Origin: a virus
Reading direction: 5' to 3' (one strand)
DNA: 64,000 bases
Virus record (IMG/VR): IMGVR_UViG_3300022866_000322
Span: 1-64,000 of that record
The notes below the pieces were generated by a model. The model worked only from the letters and a program-made list of their open reading frames with translations, was not told the origin of the DNA and searched no databases. Shown here in pieces: positions 1-6,836 of the stretch (position 1 is the first letter of the stretch; each line of letters begins with the position of its first letter). The translations under genes were made by a program, and so were the position numbers.

Positions 1-1
1 T

Positions 2-181
2 CCTATGTCACTGATGCTACAGCATCTGTTGATGTGCTACAAGTATGGGTTGAAGCAGTTGTACTATTTTAATACATACGACGGGCAAGGCGAAGTAAAC
101 ATCGACGCACTAGGTGAATCAAAACAGCAAGAACTTGATAGGTTGGAATATCAAGAAGAATGCGAGAGTTGCGTAATTTGA
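2..181 (+). CDS. nrdA: Ribonucleotide reductase alpha subunit, C-terminal fragment (partial at window start)
   Basis: An open frame enters from the left edge and stops at 179-181. It ends in CESCVI, the redox-active cysteine pair on the mobile tail of class I RNR large subunits, which is re-reduced by glutaredoxin or thioredoxin. The stretch [19 protein letters not shown] fits the end of the NrdA barrel. nrdB starts 10 bases downstream and a glutaredoxin gene lies nearby, so this is the start-side end of an RNR operon. Only about 59 codons are visible. Confidence 0.88.
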   Translation, partial: PMSLMLQHLLMCYKYGLKQLYYFNTYDGQGEVNIDALGESKQQELDRLEYQEECESCVI

Positions 182-191
182 GAGAAAAAAT

Positions 192-1319
192 ATGAGTGTA
201 TTTAATATTAACAGTAATAAAGATCACACCAAGTCTTTGGCATTTCTTGACAAAGCAGGCACACCAGCAATACAGCGATTTGACACACTAAAGTATCGTC
301 AATTTGACAAGTTAACAGATAAACAGTTGGGATTCTTTTGGAGACCTGAAGAAGTTGATGTGTTGCGTGATGCAAAAGACTTTAAGGAACTTACTGAGTA
401 CGAAAAGCATATCTTCACCAGTAACCTTAAAAGACAGATCCTACTGGATAGTGTCCAAGGACGCTCTCCTAATCTAGCATTTTTACCTATTGCTACTATT
501 CCAGAACTAGAAACTTGGATTGAAACTTGGGCGTTTAACGAAACGATTCATAGTCGCAGTTACACACACATTATTCGTAATGTGTACAGTGACCCAAGTG
601 TAGTGTTTGATGGACTACGTGATATCAAAGAAATTGCAGATTGCGCTAAAGACATTAGCCACTACTATGATGACTTGATTGAATCTGTACAATATTATAA
701 TTTACTTGGTGTAGGCAAGCACAAGGTCAACGGCAAGGAAGTTGTAGTTGATCGTTATGCCTTGAAGCGGAAACTATGGTTGTGCTTAAACAATGTCAAT
801 GCACTAGAAGGTATCAGATTCTATGTATCATTTGCTTGCAGTTGGGCATTTGCTGAGCTTAAGAAGATGGAAGGCAATGCTAAAATTATTAAACTGATTG
901 CACGTGATGAAAACTTGCACCTAGCAAGCACACAAACACTTATTAAGTTGTTGCCGTCAGACGACAAGGACTTTGCAAAGATCCGCGAAGAAACCAAAGG
1001 GGAATGTGAAACAATGTTCCTCAATGCCGCGTCACAAGAAAAAGATTGGGCCAAGTACTTGTTTAAAGATGGAAGCATGATTGGACTCAATACAGAACTA
1101 TTGTGTCAGTACATAGATTGGTTGACCTGCAAGCGTATGTCAGCCGTGGGACTTAGCTGTGGCATTAAAACAGGAAGTAACCCACTGCCGTGGACACAAA
1201 AGTGGATTGCCGGTGCAGAAGTGCAGGTGGCACCACAGCAAACTCAAATATCATCATATATAATTGGTGGAACCAAACAAGACGTGGACTCAAACACGTT
1301 CAGTGGCTTTACTCTTTAA
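192..1319 (+). CDS. nrdB: Class Ia ribonucleotide reductase beta subunit NrdB
   Basis: This is the small RNR subunit, which generates the tyrosyl radical needed by NrdA to make dNTPs. At 375 aa it has the normal family length. The diiron ligands are visible: Asp in ILLDSVQGR, Glu and His in ETIHSRSY, Glu in the EGIRFY helix, and Glu and His in ARDENLHL. The Tyr in ETIHSRSY sits where the radical Tyr of class Ia enzymes is expected, so this is not a Tyr-less variant. It follows nrdA directly, and its stop codon abuts the start of a homing endonuclease gene. T4-like marine phages commonly carry nrdAB to feed DNA replication. Confidence 0.95.
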   Translation: MSVFNINSNKDHTKSLAFLDKAGTPAIQRFDTLKYRQFDKLTDKQLGFFWRPEEVDVLRDAKDFKELTEYEKHIFTSNLKRQILLDSVQGRSPNLAFLPIATIPELETWIETWAFNETIHSRSYTHIIRNVYSDPSVVFDGLRDIKEIADCAKDISHYYDDLIESVQYYNLLGVGKHKVNGKEVVVDRYALKRKLWLCLNNVNALEGIRFYVSFACSWAFAELKKMEGNAKIIKLIARDENLHLASTQTLIKLLPSDDKDFAKIREETKGECETMFLNAASQEKDWAKYLFKDGSMIGLNTELLCQYIDWLTCKRMSAVGLSCGIKTGSNPLPWTQKWIAGAEVQVAPQQTQISSYIIGGTKQDVDSNTFSGFTL

Positions 1320-2450
1320 ATGTGGAGTAACCCAGTTACAATTGACAATGAGATTATGTCTATGGCAAAAGCTCTCGATTGTAATTGGGTAGGAGCAGTT
1401 AAAGTTAACGCACAGTCTGCATACGAGTATAATAACTGCCATAACAATGTTAGAATACACTCTAGTATATACGGCGGCAAGAAAGTAATTGGCTATTATT
1501 TTATAAAGGGGTTCAATGTTGTGCAGGCCATAAGACACAGTGTATGGCAAGATAACACGTTAGTAGACGTAACACCATATAAAGATAACAGAGAACACAT
1601 TATTTTTGCGTTAAGTTCAGACCAATCCAACGATTACTCGATACCTAACTGTTACTCTCAGTCTCTTGCTAAATATTTAAAACAGGAGAGTGACCGAATG
1701 TATTATGTATATCAAATAGTGGATCCGAGAAATAACCAACCATTTTATATCGGCAAAGGTACAGGTGACAGAGCAACAACACATTTACGGACTGTGTCCG
1801 ACACTAGAAATGTTTACAAAGAAAATAAAATCGCGAGTATAAGAAAGTCCGGAGCAGAGCCAGTAATTGAATACATTGCTGAAAACATATTAGACGAGGA
1901 ATTAGCGTATGATATCGAGGCCACTGCAATTAAAAAGTATGGTAGAAAAGGATATGACAAGAATGGCATATTAACCAATATATGTCCTGATGCCCGCCCA
2001 CCTAATCAGAAAGGTAGAACATACGAAGAAATATACGGGGTTAACAAAGCAAAGCAACAACGAGAATTAAGATCACGCCTTCAGAAAGAGAGAGGTGGAT
2101 ATGGCCCTAAGCAACACAGCATCGAAACACGAAAACGATTTAGTGAATTAAATTCTGGTGCCGGAAACCCAATGTACGGTAAAACACAAAAAGAAAGTAC
2201 CAAGGCATTAATTAGCAAAAAAGCAAAGTTGCGAATCGGTAAAAAAAATAAAAATAGCCACACTTACAGACTAACATCTCCAACAGGGGATGAGCACATA
2301 TTATACGGCGGTGAATCTACTGATTTCTGTAAAACACATAATTTAAGTTGGAGTACTCTTAAAATGCAAATTGAAAAGAAATGGGGTATTCCAAAAAAAG
2401 GCAAAACTAAAGGTTGGAAGTTAGAAGACTTAACAGCTACTAGAACATAA
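1320..2450 (+). CDS. GIY-YIG homing endonuclease with an extra N-terminal domain
   Basis: This 376 aa protein starts on the base after the nrdB stop. Residues from about 127 carry a GIY-YIG nuclease domain (YYVYQIVD...PFYIGKGTGDRA). The C-terminal half has lysine-rich NUMOD3-like DNA-binding repeats (GAGNPMYGKTQKEST, followed by a KKNKNSHTY helix-turn region). The first roughly 115 residues match no family I recognise and may be a separate domain fused to the nuclease. Free-standing homing endonucleases beside nrd genes are typical of T4-like phages. The coupled position suggests it is translated by read-over from nrdB. Confidence 0.85.
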   Translation: MWSNPVTIDNEIMSMAKALDCNWVGAVKVNAQSAYEYNNCHNNVRIHSSIYGGKKVIGYYFIKGFNVVQAIRHSVWQDNTLVDVTPYKDNREHIIFALSSDQSNDYSIPNCYSQSLAKYLKQESDRMYYVYQIVDPRNNQPFYIGKGTGDRATTHLRTVSDTRNVYKENKIASIRKSGAEPVIEYIAENILDEELAYDIEATAIKKYGRKGYDKNGILTNICPDARPPNQKGRTYEEIYGVNKAKQQRELRSRLQKERGGYGPKQHSIETRKRFSELNSGAGNPMYGKTQKESTKALISKKAKLRIGKKNKNSHTYRLTSPTGDEHILYGGESTDFCKTHNLSWSTLKMQIEKKWGIPKKGKTKGWKLEDLTATRT

Positions 2451-2543
2451 ATGAAAATAGACAGAGGAATATACGTAGGTGGCTACAGCTTGGTACCAGA
2501 TCAACTAATTAGGACTAATCGGGGTTTGACAAATAATTTTTAA
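2451..2543 (+). CDS. Very short hypothetical protein (30 aa)
   Basis: An ATG directly after the endonuclease stop opens a 30-codon frame beginning MKIDRGIYVGGYSL. There is no clear ribosome binding site of its own, so translation would depend on coupling. The end overlaps the -35 box of the glutaredoxin promoter. It may be a genuine mini-gene or the remnant of a longer gene interrupted by the homing endonuclease. Confidence 0.3.
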   Translation: MKIDRGIYVGGYSLVPDQLIRTNRGLTNNF

Positions 2544-2553
2544 CAAGTATAAT
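2526..2553 (+). promoter_or_regulatory. Sigma70-type promoter before glutaredoxin
   Basis: TTGACA at 2526-2531 and TATAAT at 2548-2553 are separated by 16 bases, with the glutaredoxin ATG 8 bases after the -10. The short leader leaves little room for a ribosome binding site. Confidence 0.6.
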
Positions 2554-2560
2554 TAAGCGT

Positions 2561-2806
2561 ATGATTACAATATATTCAAAAAACAATTGTCCTTTTTGCA
2601 CAAAGGCCAAAGCACTACTAGAGATCAAAGGTATAAAGTACACCGAAGTAAACATTGAACAAGATGCAGATGCAAGGAAACGCATCGTTGACGCTGGCTT
2701 GCGTACAGTACCTCAGATTTATATCAATGAACAACTGCTACCTGGAGGATACAATGGGTTAGCAGATCAAACAACTGAATTTTTCGATAAGCTCAAGGAG
2801 AGTTAA
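2561..2806 (+). CDS. grx: Glutaredoxin
   Basis: This 81 aa protein has the dithiol active site CPFC at residues 10-13, the TVPQIYI cis-proline strand and the GGYNGL glutathione-binding turn. It reduces NrdA and other disulfides using glutathione. Its position just after nrdAB indicates a role in regenerating the phage RNR. Length and motifs are complete. Confidence 0.93.
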   Translation: MITIYSKNNCPFCTKAKALLEIKGIKYTEVNIEQDADARKRIVDAGLRTVPQIYINEQLLPGGYNGLADQTTEFFDKLKES

Positions 2807-2807
2807 C

Positions 2808-3104
2808 ATGTTATTAGAAAATAGTAAATGGGAAGGACAGATCTGCGCACTAAAACTAATCACTGGGGAAGAGATAGTTGCAAAGATTACCAGCGAAACA
2901 GCAGATCACTACAACGTCGAGAAGGCATGCAATGTAGTACCTGGTCAGCAAGGTGTTGGATTAATTCAAGCACTGTTCACAGCAGATCCACATACCAGTG
3001 CGTCTATTCAAAAAAATCATGTTGTTATGATTGCTGAATGCATTGATCAAATCAAAACACACTATATCAAGACCACAACTGGGTTGGAAATTGTTAGGCC
3101 TTAA
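2808..3104 (+). CDS. LSm/SH3-like small beta-barrel protein
   Basis: A 98 aa protein starting 1 base after the glutaredoxin stop, behind AAGGAGAG. The segment ALKLITGEEIVAKI...YNVEKACNVV has the strand-turn-strand layout of Sm-like barrels (a strand, G-E-[EI]-[IV] turn, then a strand with N-V). Similar proteins are frequent in T4-like marine phages. RNA binding is possible but not shown. The fold assignment is from pattern only. Confidence 0.5.
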   Translation: MLLENSKWEGQICALKLITGEEIVAKITSETADHYNVEKACNVVPGQQGVGLIQALFTADPHTSASIQKNHVVMIAECIDQIKTHYIKTTTGLEIVRP

Positions 3105-3410
3105 CTAGCCGCCGGCAAACACAGTAGGTGATCCGCTTATCATAGCACCGGCGTCGGCACTATCACCTATTCTACCTACTCCAATACCATTGAGGAAAAC
3201 ACTACCTGAACCAGCATTTAAAAATGCCACGTGAGGTACGCATGAATCTCCACTGGGTATTAGGTGAGATACTGTCGGAGCACCAACTACTATAATGTCA
3301 ATACCGTTAGCATGAACAGTGCCGTCGTTGTTTGGCGAAGCAATGGTTGTTGTGGTATCACATCCATGTCCGGTTGTTAGTGTGTCACCTACTCTACATA
3401 TTGCTGGCAT
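3105..3410 (-). CDS. PAAR-domain tail spike tip protein
   Basis: This 101 aa protein starts MPAICRVGDTLTTGHGCD and contains the repeated short hairpins, the Cys/His positions (C5, H14, H33, C57 region) and the Pro-Ala-Ala-Arg-type start of PAAR proteins. Such proteins cap the central baseplate spike of myoviruses and type VI secretion systems and sharpen it for membrane puncture (T4 gp5.4 is the equivalent). It is transcribed leftwards and converges with the LSm-like gene, the two stops being adjacent. A TATAAATAC late-promoter motif precedes it on the minus strand, as expected for a virion gene. Confidence 0.85.
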   Translation of the reverse strand: MPAICRVGDTLTTGHGCDTTTTIASPNNDGTVHANGIDIIVVGAPTVSHLIPSGDSCVPHVAFLNAGSGSVFLNGIGVGRIGDSADAGAMISGSPTVFAGG

Positions 3411-3415
3411 AATAT

Positions 3416-3424
3416 GTATTTATA
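3416..3424 (-). promoter_or_regulatory. T4-type late promoter for the PAAR gene
   Basis: Read on the minus strand the motif is TATAAATAC, 6 bases upstream of the PAAR start codon. It matches the T4 late promoter core TATAAATA. Confidence 0.6.
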
Positions 3425-3526
3425 CCAAAAAATTTGATTATACCCCACTATTATAGTATAATAGCAGTTGTTAACTTACATCCGACTCGCTTTTAAATAC
3501 TGGATGCGGTAAGATAGGAGAAAAAC

Positions 3527-4153
3527 ATGAAGCAAGATCTAACCAAATGGTCAAGATTAGTAACATTTTTTCTAGGAACGTGGCTGGTAGTATATGCAAT
3601 TATTGCAGTCACTAGTAATGTTAAAGCGCCAGCAAACCAAGCAGTGGGCGCAGAAACTATCGAAATTATTAACACAGCAGTAAAGCAATCGCCTGTTGAC
3701 ATGAGACAGGTTAGGCGAGAATTGGATTGCCTTGCTAGGAACATATACTGGGAAGCTCGTAGTGAGCCAGTTGAAGGTATGATTGCTGTGGCACAGGTCA
3801 CTCTTAACCGAGTGGCACACAACAGTTTCCCTGATGATATATGTGATGTGGTATATCAAGGCCCAACCAAAGCATCCTGGAAAGACAAGAGTGTATATTA
3901 TCCTGTAAAACATCGTTGCCAATTCAGTTGGTACTGTGATGGTAAATCAGATCGCATTTCGTCAGTTAATCAAACTATCTTTGACCGTTGCTATGAAGTA
4001 GCCAGACAGGTATTAATTGAAGGCAAAAGATTACCTGGCTTAAAACAAGCAGTATTCTATCATGCAGATTATGTTAGCCCTGTCTGGCGTTATCCTAAAT
4101 TGGCTAAAATAGGCACACACATATTTTACGGTGATAGAAACAGCCAAAACTAA
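3527..4153 (+). CDS. Membrane-anchored SleB-type cell wall hydrolase
   Basis: This 208 aa protein has an N-terminal membrane segment (about residues 13-29). It is followed by a SleB/Hydrolase_2 domain containing ARNIYWEARSEPVEGMIAVAQV with the conserved Glu, then LNRV and CQFSWYCDGKSD. The family cuts peptidoglycan. The N-terminal anchor would place the enzyme in the periplasm, so it could be the phage endolysin in signal-anchor form or an envelope-remodelling enzyme. The start follows AGGAGAAAAAC. A TTTAAATACTGG late-like motif lies at about 3493-3504. Confidence 0.85.
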   Translation: MKQDLTKWSRLVTFFLGTWLVVYAIIAVTSNVKAPANQAVGAETIEIINTAVKQSPVDMRQVRRELDCLARNIYWEARSEPVEGMIAVAQVTLNRVAHNSFPDDICDVVYQGPTKASWKDKSVYYPVKHRCQFSWYCDGKSDRISSVNQTIFDRCYEVARQVLIEGKRLPGLKQAVFYHADYVSPVWRYPKLAKIGTHIFYGDRNSQN

Positions 4154-4173
4154 ACTGCTAACATAGTAGCCAA

Positions 4174-4182
4174 ATAAATACT
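4174..4182 (+). promoter_or_regulatory. Late promoter motif before the cytochrome c gene
   Basis: ATAAATACT lies 15 bases upstream of the cytochrome start, followed by GGAGG as ribosome binding site. It resembles the T4 late core. Confidence 0.55.
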
Positions 4183-4196
4183 ATTGGAGGTTTAGT

Positions 4197-4628
4197 ATGT
4201 CAAAGATTTTATTTTTTCTATTGTTTATTCCCACATTGTTATTCTCAGCTGATCTTCATCAGATGAACGAAAATGATCTGGCACTAGATATTACGAACTC
4301 AGACACAGTACAAAATGGTCGAGAGTGGTACGACAGACGTTGTTCCTTCTGTCATGGTGGCCAAGGCAAAGGTGGCAAAGGTCCTTGCTTAACATGTGGC
4401 AAGTTTACATACAGTTCAAATACCAACATGGGTATATTCACAACCATTAGTGTGGGCATTACCAATCAGAGTTTAGGCGGCACAATGGGTGCATTTGGTA
4501 CAACCATTGACGGTATGGATATAGTTGCTATTGTAACTTACTTACGGTCAGAAGAAAGACGCAGAATTGAGTCTGGTGAAATTAAAGATCCATACATTGT
4601 GCAAGAACAGATGGTCTTCCCGGAATAA
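4197..4628 (+). CDS. Secreted monohaem cytochrome c, cytochrome cL (XoxG/MxaG)-like
   Basis: This 143 aa protein has a signal peptide (residues 1-18, cleavage near FSA) and one class I cytochrome c domain. Haem attachment is CSFCH at 49-53. Met97 in GGTMGAFG is a candidate sixth ligand. The order NG...RRCSFCHGG, GKGGKGP, TYSSNT, GIFTTI, G...MG recalls cytochrome cL, the electron acceptor of PQQ methanol dehydrogenases, in which CSGCHG is followed by a GP.L, a Y.SNT, a GLF.TI and an MMGP segment (recalled from memory). An extra CLTC pair at 64-67 is unusual. It would act in the periplasm. It could instead be a generic c-type carrier. Confidence 0.87.
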   Translation: MSKILFFLLFIPTLLFSADLHQMNENDLALDITNSDTVQNGREWYDRRCSFCHGGQGKGGKGPCLTCGKFTYSSNTNMGIFTTISVGITNQSLGGTMGAFGTTIDGMDIVAIVTYLRSEERRRIESGEIKDPYIVQEQMVFPE

Positions 4629-4639
4629 AGGATAGTAGA

Positions 4640-4867
4640 ATGAGCAAGCCTATTGCAGATGATTTTGAAGTAATCGAAGCGCAACAAGAGCAAGACATAG
4701 ATGCAGAAGACTATGGCTTTGTATTTGATTCAGACGGCAACTTGAAGTATGCCTTTGTCCCAGAAGCAATTTTTGACAATAATCCGCCGAAAATTATCAA
4801 ACAAATTATGAAACTGTTGGATGTTACTGACCTTGAACAGTTTAATAACGACATTACCCTGCACTAA
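4640..4867 (+). CDS. Small acidic protein of unknown function
   Basis: A 75 aa acidic protein with the core EDYGFVFDSDGNLKYAFVPE and a C-terminal helix. It follows the cytochrome gene by 11 bases and probably shares its transcript. I do not recognise the family. Confidence 0.6.
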   Translation: MSKPIADDFEVIEAQQEQDIDAEDYGFVFDSDGNLKYAFVPEAIFDNNPPKIIKQIMKLLDVTDLEQFNNDITLH

Positions 4868-4890
4868 AACCACAACAAAGTGACACCAAA

Positions 4891-4908
4891 CAGCCCAATC
4901 CTGGGCTG
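4891..4908 (+). terminator. Hairpin after the cytochrome transcription unit
   Basis: CAGCCCA and TGGGCTG form a perfect 7 bp stem with an ATCC loop. No T-run follows, so it may be a processing or 3'-protecting hairpin rather than an intrinsic terminator. Confidence 0.45.
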
Positions 4909-4964
4909 AAACCACTCTAAAAACACTCCAAAAAGTCTTTGTATACAATGACGTATAGTTTTGG

Positions 4965-5012
4965 TTGACGGCTTGTCCAAAAACATCTATAATACGTAGT
5001 ATATTAACTAGT
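4965..5012 (+). promoter_or_regulatory. Repeated early promoter, copy 1
   Basis: TTGACG (4965-4970), 17 bp spacer containing TTGTCC, TATAAT (4988-4993), then ACGTAGTATATTAACTAGTA. The -10 and downstream block recur nearly unchanged before six other gene groups in this window. It drives the 47 aa gene at 5030. Confidence 0.85.
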
Positions 5013-5029
5013 AACAGCAAGGGGCTAAT

Positions 5030-5173
5030 ATGTATAAAGTAGATTTTTACAGCTTTGGTTATTCAAAACAGTTTGACACCTTAGAGCAAGCGGTTGAGAA
5101 CGCTACAAAATCTGGCTTTTCGTGTACTGTTTGGTTAGGTGATGCATTACTCCGTTGTTTCAAAACAATCTAA
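5030..5173 (+). CDS. Small early protein (47 aa)
   Basis: The ATG at 5030 follows AAGGGGC and opens MYKVDFYSFGYSKQFDT. The protein looks globular with an alpha/beta start and no known motif. It is the only gene between promoter copies 1 and 2, so it has its own early transcript. A role in host takeover is suggested by the position only. Confidence 0.6.
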   Translation: MYKVDFYSFGYSKQFDTLEQAVENATKSGFSCTVWLGDALLRCFKTI

Positions 5174-5201
5174 GTTGTTGATTACAAAGGATTTTTTTTG
5201 G

Positions 5202-5250
5202 TTGACGGTTTGTCCAAAAACATCTATAATACTACGTATATTAACTAATA
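5202..5250 (+). promoter_or_regulatory. Repeated early promoter, copy 2
   Basis: TTGACG (5202-5207), 17 bp spacer with TTTGTCC, TATAAT (5225-5230), then ACTACGTATATTAACTAATA. It lies directly before the 76 aa gene at 5262. Confidence 0.85.
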
Positions 5251-5261
5251 AGGAGCTAAAG

Positions 5262-5492
5262 ATGCAGTTAACAGTTAAAGAGTTTGTAAATTACTGCAAC
5301 GACTTTTACGGTATGGGTGGCTTATACGACATGGCCTTTACTAAAAAAGAAATAGCCCATGCAGTAGACATTTACTTTAGTCGCATGTCAGACCAAGTAA
5401 ATTGGGGCGGTGGTGATACTGTAGACCGTGAACGTGTTTACGAGATTATGCGTGAAATTTATACTTTTGAATACAAAGTGGAGGTAGCGTAA
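5262..5492 (+). CDS. Early small protein, paralogue of the 41176 gene
   Basis: A 76 aa protein starting at the ATG after AAGGAGCTAAAG. A longer in-frame start at 5139 lies upstream of the promoter and is rejected. It shares NYC..FYG.GG.YD at the N-terminus and GGGDTVDRERV at the C-terminus with the gene at 41176, which sits behind the same promoter type. The function is unknown. The next gene overlaps its stop by 1 base. Confidence 0.75.
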   Translation: MQLTVKEFVNYCNDFYGMGGLYDMAFTKKEIAHAVDIYFSRMSDQVNWGGGDTVDRERVYEIMREIYTFEYKVEVA

Positions 5493-5665
5493 TGACCAAT
5501 AAAGAAATGGTACACTTTATTAATTCAATTGAGTACGATCTTATTTGTGCTGGTACAGAACAAGATAAGATGGACTTGCGTAAGAAATTAACTTTTAAAC
5601 GTGAACAACTTGAACGTGAAATTCAATTAGAACAGCATCACTTCGATACACAACTGTCTTACTAA
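5492..5665 (+). CDS. Small coiled-coil protein (57 aa)
   Basis: The start overlaps the preceding stop (TAATG), so translation is coupled. The residues KMDLRKKLTFKREQLEREI form one long charged helix. No family is recognised. Confidence 0.6.
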   Translation: MTNKEMVHFINSIEYDLICAGTEQDKMDLRKKLTFKREQLEREIQLEQHHFDTQLSY

Positions 5666-5674
5666 GAGGGCAAG

Positions 5675-5989
5675 ATGTACAAGTTTATAATTTATCAGAT
5701 GGAACGTGATAGTGACTTGTATCACAACAAGAGTTTTTATGGAAGAGATAGCCTGTTCTTCAACAAGGATCATGCAAGGCAGGCAATGGCTAAACGACAA
5801 TATAAAAGGGTGGCATGTATACACGCTCATAATTTAAACGAAGTGCGGCACAAGGCCACCACTTCAGGCTACTTGCTCGATCATGTAGCCAAATTAGAAA
5901 TTGGCTACATGATAGAAAGTGAAACATATGGCAATCAGTACATTGTTGCTAATGCCGGGTTTGACAGTTTGAACGAAATTATTTTATAA
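5675..5989 (+). CDS. Hypothetical protein (104 aa)
   Basis: It starts MYKFIIYQMERDSDLYHNKS behind AGAGGGCAAG and continues the same short-gene operon. It looks soluble with alternating helices and strands and has no catalytic motif I recognise. Confidence 0.6.
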   Translation: MYKFIIYQMERDSDLYHNKSFYGRDSLFFNKDHARQAMAKRQYKRVACIHAHNLNEVRHKATTSGYLLDHVAKLEIGYMIESETYGNQYIVANAGFDSLNEIIL

Positions 5990-6004
5990 ACAAGGAGAAC
6001 CAGT

Positions 6005-6223
6005 ATGTCCAAAATTGCAGGAAGGTCAGACAAAGCAATCGAAGTATGCGGCGGCGATCAGTATTTACTGATACTGATGGCATCACAAAGGACTCGCGAG
6101 ATTGCACAAGGTGCCGAGCCTAGAGTTACGGAAATCCAAGACGAAAAGGCAGCCAGTACTGCTATTAGAGAGATCGAACAAGGTTTGTATACAGTGGATG
6201 AATATAATCAAGATTCTAAATAA
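6005..6223 (+). CDS. rpoZ: RNA polymerase omega subunit (RpoZ) homologue
   Basis: This 72 aa protein carries the omega signature: Q/R-[FY]-x-L-[IV]-L-x-A-S-x-R-[TA]-R-[EQ]-[IL] as YLLILMASQRTREIAQG, then EP.V, then STAIREIEQGLY. In bacterial omega these helices latch onto the beta-prime C-terminus and support RNAP assembly and ppGpp sensing. The usual N-terminal segment is shortened but the core is whole. It lies in an operon of small early-type genes behind AAGGAGAACC. A phage copy could replace host omega in RNAP and change promoter choice. Confidence 0.82.
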   Translation: MSKIAGRSDKAIEVCGGDQYLLILMASQRTREIAQGAEPRVTEIQDEKAASTAIREIEQGLYTVDEYNQDSK

Positions 6224-6236
6224 CAGGAGAAACATT

Positions 6237-6416
6237 ATGGCTAATTATGCTATGGCACCAAGAAAACGTTGGTATGTTGCAGAAGATGGTAAGGTAATTA
6301 CACAACCATTTCCTAATAATCAGTATCAATGTGAACTTATAATAACGCAGTTAAACAATGGGTTAGAAGAAACTGCACTTCGCAATCTAACTGTCGAATC
6401 GGAGGTAATTGAATAA
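6237..6416 (+). CDS. Hypothetical protein (59 aa)
   Basis: The start chosen is the ATG after ACAGGAGAAACATT, giving MANYAMAPRKRWYVAEDGKV. An upstream in-frame start lies inside rpoZ and has no ribosome site. The stop overlaps the next ATG by 1 base. Function unknown. Confidence 0.6.
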   Translation: MANYAMAPRKRWYVAEDGKVITQPFPNNQYQCELIITQLNNGLEETALRNLTVESEVIE

Positions 6417-6613
6417 TGACTGACGTTTTAGAGTTTATATATGAGTTAAAGAAAATCAAACACTCTATTCACCCCAACATGACTTTGCAGGAACAGGCAA
6501 TGATCAAAGAAGATATTGATAGACTCATTGATACATACAACTCAGTAGCTGATGATTATAATGCCTGGGGCAATCAAGAAGCACTCAAAATGACTTACAG
6601 GGAAACAACATGA
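6416..6613 (+). CDS. Hypothetical helical protein (65 aa)
   Basis: Starts at the TAATG junction with the previous gene and overlaps the next ATG by 4 bases. The sequence is mostly helical (FIYELKKIKHSIHPNMTLQE). Function unknown. Confidence 0.6.
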   Translation: MTDVLEFIYELKKIKHSIHPNMTLQEQAMIKEDIDRLIDTYNSVADDYNAWGNQEALKMTYRETT

Positions 6614-6681
6614 GCTTTAAAGAAATACTAAAAGCCGCAGAGCAAAGTACTCAAGACAGCTTGTATCAAATATATCTTTAA
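6610..6681 (+). CDS. Mini-protein (23 aa)
   Basis: An ATGA overlap starts MSFKEILKAAEQSTQDSLYQ. It is likely coupled to the upstream gene. Too short to assign. Confidence 0.35.
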   Translation: MSFKEILKAAEQSTQDSLYQIYL

Positions 6682-6695
6682 AAGGAGAAAACAAC

Positions 6696-6812
6696 ATGAA
6701 CAAAGATATGAACTTTGAAAACATGAACATCGAAGAAACAAAGAAAGAAGCAGAGCAAGGTCATGCCACGGCTAAACAATCTTTAAAAGGAATGCCCGGT
6801 GAATTTATATGA
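6696..6812 (+). CDS. Mini-protein (38 aa)
   Basis: A strong AAAGGAGAAAAC site precedes MNKDMNFENMNIEETKKEAE. The C-terminal part (GHATAKQSLKGMPGEFI) is more variable in character. Function unknown. Confidence 0.45.
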   Translation: MNKDMNFENMNIEETKKEAEQGHATAKQSLKGMPGEFI

Positions 6813-6836
6813 GATACACAAAACAATGAGGAAAAA

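Noticed and set aside
4965-5250. The repeated promoter block as an insertion-sequence end or MITE
   Set aside because: Copies begin at the -35 and end before each ribosome site, have no terminal inverted repeats or target duplications, and keep promoter spacing; promoter function explains them better.
5139-5261. Upstream start for the 5262 gene
   Set aside because: It would place the start before the promoter, and the ATG at 5262 has AAGGAGC at the right distance.
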